A stretch of 64,000 nucleotides of DNA from positions 564,262,010 through 564,326,009 of the forward strand of contig NC_081413.1 of NCBI RefSeq assembly GCF_030272615.1, given 5' to 3'. A program made the position numbers and the translations under genes. Under the pieces are notes generated by a model. It saw only the letters and a program-made list of their open reading frames with translations. It was not told where the DNA came from and made no database searches. Of this stretch, positions 32,580 to 44,461 are shown one piece after another. The stretch's first letter is position 1. Every line of letters starts with the position of its first letter. This stretch comes from Cryptomeria japonica (lineage: Eukaryota; Streptophyta; Pinopsida; Cupressales; Cupressaceae).

Positions 32580-32960
32580 GATTCCAAAATCAGGACCGAT
32601 GAGTGGGAGACAGTACCTTGTCCAAAAGTAATTCAGTGATTAACTCTAAGTGGTTACAAGCTTAAGCATGCAATCAATGACAGGATAAAAAATTCAAAGC
32701 TCAGTTTGTGGCTAGAGGAGGTTGACTTTAAGGAGACCAGTTGCAAACTATACCTCTATTAGATTTATTACATCGTTAGCAACAATCGTTGATTGCCATT
32801 TATGTCAAACGGATGCGAAGAAAACATTTCTTAATGGGTTGATTGAGAAGGTAATTAAGCCAGGGGACTTTAAACTGCATTAGTGTGAGACTCATGTTTG
32901 CAGATTGAAGAAGGGACTTGATGGTCTAAAACATGCACCTCATTTTAATTTGGATGAAAG
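32580..32960 (+). pseudogene. Copia reverse transcriptase relic
   Basis: Across frames one can read 'KAQFVARG', 'PVANYTSIRFITSLATI', 'CQTDAKKTFLNGLIEKV' and 'ETHVCRLKKGLDGLKHAP', the conserved Ty1/copia RT blocks (KARFVARGF, SPVA, MDVKTAFLNGxLxEEVY, VCKLKKALYGLKQAP). It has many frameshifts and stops. No LTR or other domain was recognised nearby, so it is an old fragment. Confidence 0.8.
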
Positions 32961-33594
32961 ATTATGCCTTTTTTAAGAAGTGGAAAAGCTACAGGAAGTG
33001 GTATTTTCATAATTGTTAAGCATAAAGTAATTATAAAACACGCATGGAGTAAACACACTGAAAACACATCAGACATGAAGCAAACACATAAATACATGTA
33101 AGACATGAAGCATACACACAAGACACAAAGCATACATGAGAAAGGCAGACATAAAAATGTTAGCCCTAAGGCAAAAAGTTCCAAGTCAACTGGGTGAAGA
33201 GCTCTCCATGTCTCAATCACTAAGTACTTAATTGATGACTGTCCCAGTACATACGAAGTATAATGTTGGCCTACTTGATTTTATATTTGATTACTCCCAG
33301 GGCTCAAGAAGTTTGCAAGAAACTAGCCAATGAGAAGATATGTTTTGTAATGGGAATATCAAAGTCATAGATTGTATAATTGAAGAGTAATCCATGTATT
33401 TATCAACTCTTGGATGATGTTGAATTTTGACTTTAATTGGTTGCAACTGATGGTATCTTACACAAACTAGTTAACTTGGAAAGGGATATATGGGATGAAA
33501 ATTAAATATTGATTCACTTAAGAAGAGGGCTGAATAGTTAACCCTAATTGAATGGCAGTTAAAGTAGTTTTTTCACACAGGCTGGCAGGATTAG
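32961..33594. other. No feature recognised
   Basis: Includes a short run of 'agacatgaagca(a/t)acaca' units at 33071-33130 but no coding region or element edge. Confidence 0.4.
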
Positions 33595-33608
33595 GGCTCT
33601 GATACCAA
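33595..33608 (-). promoter_or_regulatory. Primer-binding site of a minus-strand LTR element
   Basis: The plus strand reads GGCTCTGATACCAA, i.e. TTGGTATCAGAGCC on the minus strand, complementary to initiator tRNA-Met. The adjoining plus-strand 'cgtaacatcccccttttt' resembles an LTR end read backwards (…GGGGGATGTTAC). An LTR should therefore extend rightwards from about 33610, but I could not find its other edge or an internal coding region. Confidence 0.6.
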
Positions 33609-33610
33609 TC

Positions 33611-35240
33611 GTAACATCCCCCTTTTTGGAATATACCTGATCTTGCCCAAAAATAACAATTACAACAAATGCAATTCATTTACAAATAGAATTCTATAAT
33701 AAAATTCCATAATTGTAATGCCAATTTAGAGAAAATCCTAATTTAGGTCTTATAAACAATATTAATTAGTATCAAAGCATTATTATCAAGAATCAATGCT
33801 TGTATACAAATAACCTTTGTTAAAATCAAAGTATCCTAAAATCATTCATGTCTATTTCATAGCTTATTCCCATAGTCAACCATATTAGGAATCCAATGGA
33901 AAAGCTTGATAGGATGCCAAGAGACTGTCTTCCTCAACCAAGCCCAAGGGTATGGAATGAACCTCCAATCCATTTGGTTCCTTGGCCCACAAGTATGGCA
34001 AGACCTCCAGTCCATCCATCTCGGGGTAGCGTACTTGATGAGGGAAGACCAATAATGCAGCATCTTCCTATTTGCAAAACATTTTGCATTGATTCCAAAC
34101 ATGGTTGCGCATGGAAATTAGGTAAATAAATACAATAATACTCGCATACCAAATTTCCCTTAATATTATAGACTGTTGTTCTTAATTTCTAATTTAGATT
34201 TATTTCTGAATTCTTCTCCAATTCAAAGTCAATTATTCAATTTTCAATTCATGGATTGCCTTGTTCAATCAATTTGTCCTTCCTCTTATATCTTCAAGTG
34301 AGAAGAAGTCACACCCTTTCATTAAGTCTATTGCCCTTGCAAAGGATACACTCTTCACAACTGTATTGCAATCCTTTGATTAATTGTCTTTTGCTTATTT
34401 TATGGAACCACTGCCTAATAACATCCATTAAATAATCTTTATTGACCCTCTTTAGAATCGCTACAATTTTGTCAAGGATAAAGGCAGCGATCTATAGTTG
34501 AATATGCTATGATTATTCCTATCATGGCAAGAGCATGACATACTCTTTAGACTAGATCAATTCCTTTTATTTTATTGTCTAGGCCTTATTGTTATTAAGG
34601 CTACGATCTAGTTTGAAAAGCAACGACCCCATGGTGGGGGCATGACATAGAAACAAATTAATCCAAAAGTGAATAATTTTTAAATTAATTCTAGGTTTAT
34701 ATGTTACTTCTTTTGTAATGATATGAAATATATTATATAACACTGAATGAGCAATTATCTTTATCACTATCATACCATCAAGTATTAAATGTGTTTTCAA
34801 TTCTAGATATTTTTATTTTGCAAATTATGGGTATTTTAATTAAAAATTGCTTGGCAAACCTGAACCCCAAACCAGTAACTTAAGTTTGTGGGTGTTAAAC
34901 TGCAAATCTTAGGTTGGAGGCCTTGTGGGCTCCCATAAAGGCTCTAGGCTTTTTTCATTTTAAAGTCTTTTTTTTGCTTTATGGTTTTTTAATGGACGGG
35001 GAACAACTTGACATCCCCATGAAATTGGAGGGAGAGCAAGTCTGGCAAAGTGCACTATTGTCCCAATCAGTAGTTAATAAAGAGAGGTGTCCAAAAAATT
35101 TCAGGCAACACTCTATCCTCGTTCCCACATCCACAACTTGGGGAACATCCAGTTAGCCCCAAGGACACATCCCCACGGTACACTAGGTAAAAATAAGTGT
35201 GGGTGCAGGCTAAACAGCAAGAAGACAGGGATGTATGCAG
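33611..35240. other. Unassigned, possibly LTR remnant
   Basis: Follows a minus-strand primer-binding site, so at least the first part is probably LTR. Otherwise only scattered short open frames. A C-rich/G-rich patch at 35085-35180 ('ttggggaacatcc', 'aaggacacatccccac') resembles G-rich patches elsewhere in the window. Confidence 0.35.
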
Positions 35241-35244
35241 ACTG

Positions 35245-38200
35245 TATAGTTCAGATATATGGGTATAGTTCTGTTTACAAATTCTATGCTTAAATCTGTC
35301 CGATAAGTCCAATATTTTACTCGGCGAGTGACAAAAACTCGCCGAGTTTTTGGACCTAGGTAGTAGTAATGACTTCTACTCGCCAGGAAAACTTGCCGAG
35401 TTTTAACCAAAAACTCGCCCGCATTCCCTTATCAGCCGAAAACAGCATAAAATGCATTCATTTTTTGTTTTTCAATATGGTTTTGGGCTGAGAAGGGGGA
35501 AACTCACTTGGAAGGGCTTGCAAGGTGATTTGGAGTGATTATTGAGTGATTCCAAGTGGATTTGAAGGGGATTTGAAGGAAAAATCAGATTCCAGGTAAG
35601 TTTTTTTATTTTTTTTCTATGCTTTTTTTATAACAATTTGTTTATTTTTTGTTGCATTTAGATTGATTACAAATGATTCCTAGGTAGTCTAAATCATTTC
35701 TAAGTTATTTACACAAGATTTAACACAAGTTTTGTTGAATTTTCACAATTTTTTTGAAGAATCTAGTTTTCAAAAAAAAATTCAAACCCTACTTTAAAAA
35801 AAAAAAAAACTTCGAATGATGTCTAAATTTATTTAAACTAATGTAGATAGTTTGCTTAGTGCTAAATTATTTAACTAAAATGTTAAATTTTTTTTTCACT
35901 TTGTATGCGTAGGTTAAGTAAGCATTAATCATGGCAAGGAGCAATGGCCACTAGATCCATGCCCATCTGGATATATAGGCACCCGTCCTAGAGGTGCTAG
36001 AGATGGGGCATGGAGGTATGCCTATGAGGGACCCGATCCTAGGTCAATTATATGCATAAAGTGTGAGAGAATACTTCATGGAGGCATCAACCGCCTCAAA
36101 TACCACCTTGCAGGAATAGATAGGCATGATGCTAGAGCATGCCCTGGGACCAGTGAAGAAATAAAAAGACAAATGAATGCCCTACTTGCAGCTTGGGAAG
36201 AGAAGAAATTGCAAAGGGAGAGGGCAAAGCTAGCCATGAGATCAACCATAGCTGAATCTCAAGGTGTTTCTATTGACCTTGAAGAGGAAGAAGAAGCACT
36301 TGAGGGCATAGTGGGCTCTCGGCGTGGCCCACATATCCGCAAACCCACCATCACCTCGCCCTTTGCTTCTGCTTCCTCTAGATGAGTACCTGGCACTGTT
36401 CCATTTCCATCACAACGATTAGGGTCGATAGGTGATTATTTTGTGCCTAGGAACACACCTGGAGCACAACCATCATTAGAGGCCACTAGATGAAATAAGG
36501 AGGTACATGAGAAAACTGACATTGCAGTTGCTGATTTTTGGTACTTCAACAACATTGCATTCAATGTGGCGGAGAATGCTTATTGGCTGAATTTGGTGAC
36601 TACTATGACAGTTTGAAGAAAAGGGTACAAGGCCCCTTCTCACAGGGATTTGAGTGGGAGGTTAGTAAATTACTACATAGTCCACTTGATTTCATTTTTA
36701 ATTATTTTTCAGATTTCTTGTTTATTAAATCAAAATTGTGTACTAAGACCTAATTTCACTTTACACTTACAGGTTGCTCACAAATGCAGTTGCTGGGGCA
36801 AGAGAAGTGATGGAGGATCAAAAAATTGAATGGGCAAATTATGGCTGCACCATTCTTTCTGATGGGTGGGCAGATGGCAAGAACCGCACCATCATCAATT
36901 TTTTGGTCGCTTGCAAGGACAATGTAGTGTTCTTGAAATCTATTGATGCCTCCAGCAAGGTGAAAAATGCAGAAACATTGGCTGGAATGTTGGAGCATGT
37001 CATCATGGAGGTGGGGGTAGAGAATGTGGTGCAAATCATCACAGATAATGCAGCAGCATATGTGTCAGCAGGTAGAATCCTTTTGAATTATTACCTTTAG
37101 GCATTAGCAATATTTTCATTTGTTGTGGGCTTTGTTTTACTTGGTTGCATATTTCTTAAGAATAAATTCTTCTTTTGCAGGAAGAATCCTCCAAGAGAGG
37201 CACCCCACTCTTTTTTGGACACCTTGTGCAGCACATGTCCTTGACCTTCTTTTGGAGGACATAGGAAAACTTGAGTGGGTGACTCCAGTTGTGGAAGATG
37301 CAAGGAGGATCACCAAATATATTTACAATCACCCTTGGGTCCTAAATTTGATGAGACAACACACCCAAGGGAAAGATTTGGTGAGAGCTAGTGTCACAAT
37401 GTTTGCAACGATTTTCTTGACATTACAAAGCATTCTTGCTGCATCGACTTCCTTGAAACAAATGTTTGTGAGTGGAGAATGGCTTAACTCACCTTATTCA
37501 AAGAAGCCTGAAGGAGAGGTTGTCGCATGCATAGTCTTCAACAACCAATTTGCACAAAGGGCTGCAGAGATTGTGAAGGTTGTTACTAACTTACTTCAAA
37601 ACTTTAATTTTTAAATTTTAGTTATTCTTGATTCAAGTCTCTCATTACTAATTTGTAACTTCATTATTTAAATTTTGATCTTTTTGTAATTTGTATTTTT
37701 CAATTGTAGGTGTCAGAGCCCTTGGTTCAAGTTCTTCGCTTGGTGGATGGGGATAAAACCCCAATGGGATATCTTTATGAGGCCATGGATAGGGCCAAGG
37801 AGTCTATCAAAAATTACTACAAGGGGGATAGGCTCAAATTTGATCCCATTTGGGAAATTGTTGATAGGAGGTGGAACAATCAGCTCCACCAACCCATTCA
37901 TGCAGCAGGGTACTTCCTCAACCCTCGTTTTAGGTTTGGGGGTTCTTACTCAAATTCGAATGGAGAAGTCATGGAGGGCCTCAGTACATGCATTGAGAGG
38001 ATGGTACCTGATGTTGAGGAGAGAGACCTCATTGTGAGTGAGCTCCAAAATTATGAGGGAGGAAGGGGTAAGCTATTCTCTTCAAAGCTGGCTAGGAGAG
38101 GAAGAACCACTCAAACCACAGGTATAACATTTGCCATTTGGATTTTGGGATCTAAAGACTAAAATGATTGATAAATTATGTTTTCTCTTTTCTCTTTGCT

Positions 38201-39162
38201 TTCTAACTTTTCCATTTTATTTATTTTGCAGAAGCTTGGTGGCAAAATTGGGGTGGAAACACCCCACATCTCAAAAAATTTGCCCTCAGAGTCTTATGTC
38301 AGCCTTGTAGCTCATCCAATTGTGAGCGTAATTGGATCTTGTTTGAAGCAATCCACACGAAGAAGAGGAGCAAGTTAGCGCAGAAACGGCTCAACGACCT
38401 TGTCTACGTGCAATATAATCTTCGATTGTGCATAAAGAAGGTAGAGGAACTAGAAGGTGGTCCAATTGACTTGGATGATATAGATCCTTACAGTGATTGG
38501 ACATCACAGGAGCAGCCTCCATTGTTTTCCGACACTGACATCACTGATTTGGAGAGGCAAGGTATGGAGGAGGGGGGTGGATTTGGTTTCAGGCTGGATG
38601 ACATTGAGGAGGATGAGGATGAGGATTCATTGCTAGTGCTAGAGGCAGGTGGAGACATAGCTTCATTCAGGATGGAGGATGAGTCTCAATCAACCATACC
38701 GAGCGAGGCGGCACAGTCACGCCCAGTCCCACAGCAAACTTATACAACTAGACAATCTAGACCCTCTAGTTCTACCTCTCCCCACGTTTTTGCTAGAGCT
38801 GGGAAGAGGAAGTTGTAATTGTAATTTGTAATGATGTATTTACTTTTGTTTTTACAAAAACTATTTAGTAATTTACTATTTTGCTTCCAGGCTTCCAGCC
38901 ATCAGCATTCCTCATGAGGATGCAATTTTGTAGACACTTTGCATTTAAATATATCTAGAATCAGCTTGTTTCTTTTGTGTTATCATTTATTGACTCATTG
39001 GATGCATCTTCTCATTAAATTTTGCAAAAAAAAATGCATTTTTTACTAAGTTTAAGCGTGTTTTTAAGTTGCCGAGTTTTTCCGAGTTTTTCCCGAGTTT
39101 TCACCGAGTTTTTTTCCCAAGGGCTTGGCGAGTCAAGTCGAGTCGCGAGTAGTTCAACTATG
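35245..39162 (+). mobile_element. hAT-family DNA transposon
   Basis: A full transposase gene lies between short imperfect terminal inverted repeats (left TATAGTTCAGAT at about 35246, right reading CATAGTTGAACT from 39162). It also has rich subterminal repeats of CTCGCCGAG / CGAGTTTTT at 35319-35420 and 39070-39150. hAT elements often carry such clustered subterminal motifs as transposase-binding sites. I found no convincing 8-bp target duplication, so the ends are approximate. Confidence 0.72.
35943..38818 (+). pseudogene. hAT transposase, five exons, premature stops
   Basis: Exons 35943-36660, 36773-37071, 37181-37578, 37710-38121 and 38232-38818 have GT...AG introns of about 110-130 bp and keep phase at every junction. 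Domains in order: a BED zinc finger ('CIKC' ... 'RLKYHLAGIDRHDARAC'); a DUF659-type catalytic start ('YGCTILSDGWADGKNRT', 'VVQIITDNAAAYVSAG'); the insertion region ('HPTLFWTPCAAHVLDLLLED'); and a C-terminal hAT dimerisation block ('AWWQNWGGNTPHLKKFA', 'NCERNWILFEAIHTKKRSKL'). An acidic tail ends GKRKL. Defects: a frameshift near the start and TGA stops at 36383, 36491 and 36614, all in exon 1. The other exons are open, so decay is recent or partial. Confidence 0.88.
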
Positions 39163-40309
39163 ATTTTACTATTGTATCAACCAAAATATTTTGAACAAAA
39201 GAAAACCCTGTAGAGCATTAGTCTTCAAATTTTTCCCGTTGGTTGAAAATGAAATCCTAGTTATGGCCAATATAAAAACATGTTTTGCCTGAAGCCCAAA
39301 AATTACCGATCAAAATTTTAATGTGTGGATTACAAAATACTCACAATTGCTGAGTATAGGAAATGTGTAAAAAGAAATTATTCTCAAAAAGGAAACCAAA
39401 TCTTCTGCAAGTCTTCTTGATTTTGAGATTATAGACTTGGTGATGAAATTATCTCTCTTTGATGCCTCAATCCCCAAAGTTTGGAATGCCACTTCTGCTA
39501 GCAATTTGTGGAGAAGTCTCAAAAACAAATATCAAACTTCAAGAGAGGTTGTGCTCTATATTTGAAAAATTTGTTGTTTTCTGCAAAAGTTAGGTGATGA
39601 TGGATCTTTATTTAAGCATCTTCTTAGAATGAAAGATATAAGAGATCAGATCTCACCCATTAATAAAAAGTAGAGTTCCTCTGAGTTTCCAAGATAGGGG
39701 ACACAAGGACAAGGGGATGAGGTTTCAGGTTCCCAATTTTGGGGGATGGCAAGGGGACAGCTATTAAGATAACCTTAGCAAAGGAAAAGCAGCTGAAATT
39801 TTAAAAAGTGATTATAATGTGCTGCATTTTAATAAGTTTCCTGTTCGACCTGGACACCTGGGTTCAAACCCAAGGTCGAAACCAAACCGAACCTGAACCC
39901 GATTCTAGACCCAAACCAACGAATCCGATAACAGAGAAAAAGGTTGACGAAGATGATACAGCTGACCTAATCATCAACAATTAGTTATCTTCATCTAAAA
40001 CCTTTGAGAAGTCTATGAGTTTGTTGGTAGAGTCTGATACTCACATTTGAAAAAGTGAGTTCATATTTGGACAAAAAGAATGAAGACAAGCAAAGTCAAG
40101 ACAATCTAGTTATAGACAATCTGAGAGCATATTTGTTGCATAGTACAATGGTGAAAAAAGAAACCTTCCACTTTTGCACCACCTCCCATGAGAAGGGGTA
40201 GAAGATGCTCATAGTCAAGGATGTCAGGTTTCTTTTAAAAATGAACAAATATCTATTGTCTATCAAACAATGAACATTTCTATTAATTTTTTTGTGGAAA
40301 AAAGTATAT
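39163..40309. other. Spacer with possible old copia 5' sequence
   Basis: No coding block is recognised until 40310. A G-rich patch 'ataggggacacaaggacaag' lies at 39694-39790. As the copia integrase relic follows, part of this may be its decayed gag. Confidence 0.35.
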
Positions 40310-40892
40310 TTTGATGCTGGTTGATCCTGCCAAACATAATATAAGTGCATTGGCTATGGAGGACAAAGGTAGCATTTTGTGCCATGAAAGGTATGGACAT
40401 CTCAACTTTCAATGTTTAGCTAAACAAAGCAGAACCATCACGGTTCATGGTTTTTCATTTATCCAAAATAAAATTCCTGTGCAGGGTATTTGGCTCATAA
40501 GTAGAAACAAAAGCCATTTCCTTCTAAAAGGGCATTGCATGCAAAGGAGACGTTTAATCTCATTCATGTAGATATATGTGAACCCAAATAGATACCATTT
40601 GTCAATGCACGATACATTATGTTGCCAGCAAATGACTTCAAGAAAAGGTAACTATACTTTCCAAAGAAGAAATCTAATTGCTTTGGAAACTTTGTCAAGT
40701 TCAATACATTGGTTGAAAATAAAAAAGGTAAGTGGATCAAGACACTAACGTCTAATAATGCAGGCATGTTCACTTCCAAGCAATTCAAGGATTTTTGTGG
40801 GATGAAGATGTTTAAAAACAATTGACAACCCCATACATTCGTTATCAGAATTGAATAGTTGAAAAATGCAACAAAACAACCATGGAGATGTC
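40310..40892 (+). pseudogene. Copia GAG-pre-integrase/integrase relic (left half of a split element)
   Basis: 'CHERYGHLNFQCLAKQ' is the GAG-pre-integrase block (L-W-H-x-R-x-G-H-L-N). Further on, 'MFTSKQFKDFCG' and, in a second frame, 'QLTTPYIRYQN', stop, 'IVEKCNKTTMEM' match the integrase region around the catalytic Glu (T-P-Y-T-P-Q-Q-N-G-V-V-E-R-K-N-R-T). The relic stops exactly at 40892, where the gypsy element inserted. The downstream RT part appears again after 48165. Many frameshifts are present. Confidence 0.8.
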
Positions 40893-42192
40893 TGTCATAT
40901 TCCCATGTAGACAGTAGGCAATGATTAGAAACATTAAACAAAACATGTACATAAATATATATATTTTCAATAAATAAATTATTTTTACCGCTTAAAATAC
41001 GTTTTATTTTAACTAGTGGGAGTAATGAAAGGACGCGTCCATTCCCAAGCCACCTCCGGAATAGACGCCATGTTTCAAGGGGAATCGCGTGGTTTCAAAG
41101 AGGTATAAACCCATACCCCAAGGAAACATTGAAGAGGAGGTGACAAGGAGAGAAGGGCAAGGAGAAGCATCCAGCAGGTAACTTCATTACTCAGTAAAAA
41201 TATTTATTTCAGTTTTCATAATTTATGATGCCTAGACAACCATGAGGACTGCCCTGGGAATACATCAGTCAGCAGACGATGTGAAAGGGCTAGGTGCTGG
41301 TTCTTCCCAGCGATGAAGGACCAACGCCTAATAAGCATCCCTCCCCATCGCCAGCAGGCTGGTATGGCCCCAGGCCAATCCGCTTAAATGTTGAAATGAT
41401 GAAGTATGTCTTTGTGTAAGTTGTATTAAATCTGCTTTCGTTCCTCATATAACAATAATGAATATAATTTAACTAGTGGCCTAGATTAATTGCTAAATCG
41501 GTTCCATGCCTAAAAAATGTCTTGCCAAATGAACTAAGCACATTTGTAATGTACAAAAGGGTAAAATGAACTTAATCTTCACGCCAGATAGGTAACCTGC
41601 AATATTAGGTTTAGTACGCTACATTAAAATACACTTTAGTGACAGAGAGAAGAATAAAAATAATTCATTCATTCATTCTCAGACACAACTAATAAGTAAA
41701 GAAAAGGAATACTAATTAAGGATATTCATGTTTCTGCAACTAGGCACAAATATAATGAATTAATCCCTACAAATTTATATATAATGGATAAATGTTAACC
41801 AAGTAATATAGTCATGAATCTATGTTTTCTGTATGCATTTGTTCTCTTCCTGATATCCTTTGTTTGTTAGTACATTCAAGATAATGAGTGCAAGCCAGGG
41901 GTATGTTGGGCCCATCCTCAGGTGGCCCTATTAGCCCTAAGAGACAAGATGGGTCTGGATGGGTAGCCCAGCCAACTTGGAAAATCCTCAAAATCTAGAA
42001 TGGGTCGTGTATGTATTTTGTGCTGCAATAATTATGACACTGATCTAATATTATTGCTGACATATAAAATAAAATATCTAAATGTTGCAGGAAACTGTAA
42101 TTTCCTTTTGTGGCCCTAAATCCAACCTTCGGTGGATAGATCAGGCCCTAATTATCAGGAAGGCGAGGCAGGTATAGCAAAGGTTCATTACA
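40893..42192 (+). repeat. Gypsy 5' LTR
   Basis: Starts TGTCATATTCCC and ends ...GGTTCATTACA, directly before the primer-binding site. Alignable end to end with 46847-48165. Confidence 0.95.
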
Positions 42193-42193
42193 A

Positions 42194-42206
42194 TGGTATC
42201 AGAGCC
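42194..42206 (+). promoter_or_regulatory. Gypsy primer-binding site
   Basis: TGGTATCAGAGCC, two bases after the LTR end, complementary to initiator tRNA-Met. Confidence 0.92.
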
Positions 42207-42298
42207 TCCTTCCTGCCACCCTGTGGAAATAGTTGATGCAACAAAGCCAAAGATCCCGTAGGGCCTTAGAAAGAGAGAGAAAAAAAGGAGCCAACAAC

Positions 42299-43545
42299 AT
42301 GAGTGAACAAGCTAGTAATAAACTTAGGGCCTTCATGGAGCAAACCGCTCAAGCACTGAGGGAACAAACTGAAAGAACCATGCAGGCCTTCATTGAACAG
42401 AATGAGAGGAATAACCAACTAGTCCTTTAGGCCCTCCAAAACATAAGCAACCATAACACCAAAGAAGCCCAATCCAATCATTCTGAAAACCACCACCCCA
42501 CCCCGTCAAAGGACACCAGCTCAAGGCCCACTCGACCTTCATCCCTACCTGAGGAAGCGCCAATAAGTGATGATAACCATGACAGACCCATGGGAAATGT
42601 AAACCAAATCCTTGCAGACTACCGCGGGTTGGATCCCGAACTACAAGATCTTGTAACCTTCAAAGACTATTGTGATGTCAAACTAAAGACACTTGGTCGT
42701 AACGAAAGACATCCTCCAGCCCACAAAGAGCTTCAAAACAAGCTCAGTAAGGTGACTATCCCCAACTATGATGGGGAAGGAAAGGTATCGACTAGGTCAT
42801 GGGTCCAAAAATTGGATACCTATTTATCCCTCAGCCCCATGACTCAATCCAATGCCATTAAATTTGCTATACTTCATCAATCTGGAGTTGCCCATGAGTG
42901 GTGGCACCATGGCCTCATCACTCAAGGACATCAACTTATAAACACATATGAGGAGTTCACCCAAAAGCTCATAAAAAGATTTGACCAAAAGCATCCTGAG
43001 TGGTACTTTCGAGAGCTCACCCAACTAAGGCAGCAGGGGACTATTGAAAACTATGCCACAGAATTCCAAAAATTAGCAGTGATGGTACCGGGTCTAACAC
43101 AAGAAAGGCTTACTTACCTATTCATAGAAGGCCTGAGGGGATCAATCAAAAGCACAGTAAGTGCCCATGAACCCCAAACATTAGATGAGGCTATACAAAA
43201 AGCTATGAAATTTGAAGAAAGCTCATCCAAGGACAAGACCAAGCCCTTTGGCAACTCCTCCAAACCTCCACCCAAGGACAATAAACACAATCAAGAAGGG
43301 ATTGTAAGGTCTTGCACCTATTGCAAGGGAAAGAGAGAAAAGGGACATATGTGTTCAGCCTTGGAGGACCTTAAAAAGAAGGGACTTTGTTTCACAAGCC
43401 TAAAACCCTATGAAGGAAGGAGCCATAAATGTCAAGGCTGGGCTCACAGAATAGAAGCCTCACCATATGAGGATGAGGAAGAGCCACCTAGCAAAAGGAT
43501 GAGACTGGGGGAGGAAGATCAAGCCATAGTTTCCACTATCACCCA
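42299..43545 (+). pseudogene. Gypsy gag (one in-frame TAG)
   Basis: I place the start at ATG 42299 (MSEQASNKLRAFMEQ), though an in-frame ATG also exists at 42236. A Gln/Glu-rich coiled segment is cut by TAG at 42428-42430. The same frame then continues into the capsid core: '[20 protein letters not shown]', '[10 protein letters not shown]', '[20 protein letters not shown]', '[15 protein letters not shown]', '[11 protein letters not shown]'. The nucleocapsid finger '[14 protein letters not shown]' (C-x2-C-x7-H-x-C) is the form common in this gypsy group and looks intact. The frame runs on into protease without a break. Gag forms the particle that packages element RNA. Confidence 0.88.
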
Positions 43546-44461
43546 TGCTGCTAAACACAACCTGTTTAGAATCAAGAGTTCACTTAAAGGGAAGAAAGTA
43601 GTCACACTTGTGGACAGCGGAGCCTCCCATAACTTCATCGATGAAAGGGTTGTCAAGCAGCATAAATTAACCACACAGACTTTTAAGGGGTTCGAAGCAG
43701 AAACAGCCACAGGGGCAAGGGTCCAATGCACTAAGTTGGTACCTAAGTTGGAGTTCATAATAGGTAGCCATCCAGTAGATCTCTACGTGGTACCATTGGA
43801 CACAGATATCATATTGGGGACTCCATGGATTTATTCGCTGGGATGCTTCATGTTTGATCTCCCAAACCAAATAATCAGATTTCAGCATGAAGGGAAGGAA
43901 GTTACTCTCAAGGGTTTACCTGATGGTAGCCCTAAAGTGGTTTCTTGTAAGAAATTGGAGCAAATTTTTAGAAAGGGACGAGGAGAATGGGTGGCCCAAT
44001 GCATGATACTAGATAAGAGCAATACTCATGAGAAATCCATGCATATGGACATCAAACCCATCATGGAGAAATATAAAGGGGTGTTTGGGGAAATTCCCCA
44101 AGGTTTGCCTCTGAAACGGGGGTTTGAACACACTATAGAATTGGAAGAGAGGGCAAAACCAGTCATCACTACCCCTTATCGCCACCCTCACAAATATAAG
44201 GAAGAAATTGAGAAAACCATTAAGGAACTACTTGCTATGGGACACATCCAACCTAGTTCCAGCCCTTTCACATCATCGGTGGTACTTGTTAAAAAGAAAG
44301 ATGGCACTCTAAGAATGTGTATTGACTACAGAGCACTGAATATGAAAACCATCAAAAATAGGTACCCAATCCCAAGGATAGATGAGTTGATTTATGAACT
44401 ACACGGAGCCAGATATTTCTCCAAGATCGATCTTCGATCAGGTATCATCAAATCAAGATGA
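43546..44461 (+). pseudogene. Gypsy protease and N-terminal reverse transcriptase
   Basis: In the gag frame. The aspartic protease active site reads '[15 protein letters not shown]', with its flap/end region '[18 protein letters not shown]'. RT begins at about 44040: '[19 protein letters not shown]', '[20 protein letters not shown]', '[16 protein letters not shown]' and '[10 protein letters not shown]', the last holding the first catalytic Asp. The frame is lost near 44445-44458 by a one-base deletion inside the R-S-G-Y-H-Q block, giving TGA at 44459. Confidence 0.92.

Noticed and set aside
36538-36753. Open frame at 36538 continuing past 36660 as the transposase frame
   Set aside because: The transposase is read in the neighbouring frame up to the donor at 36660 and splices in phase to 36773; this frame runs into the intron.
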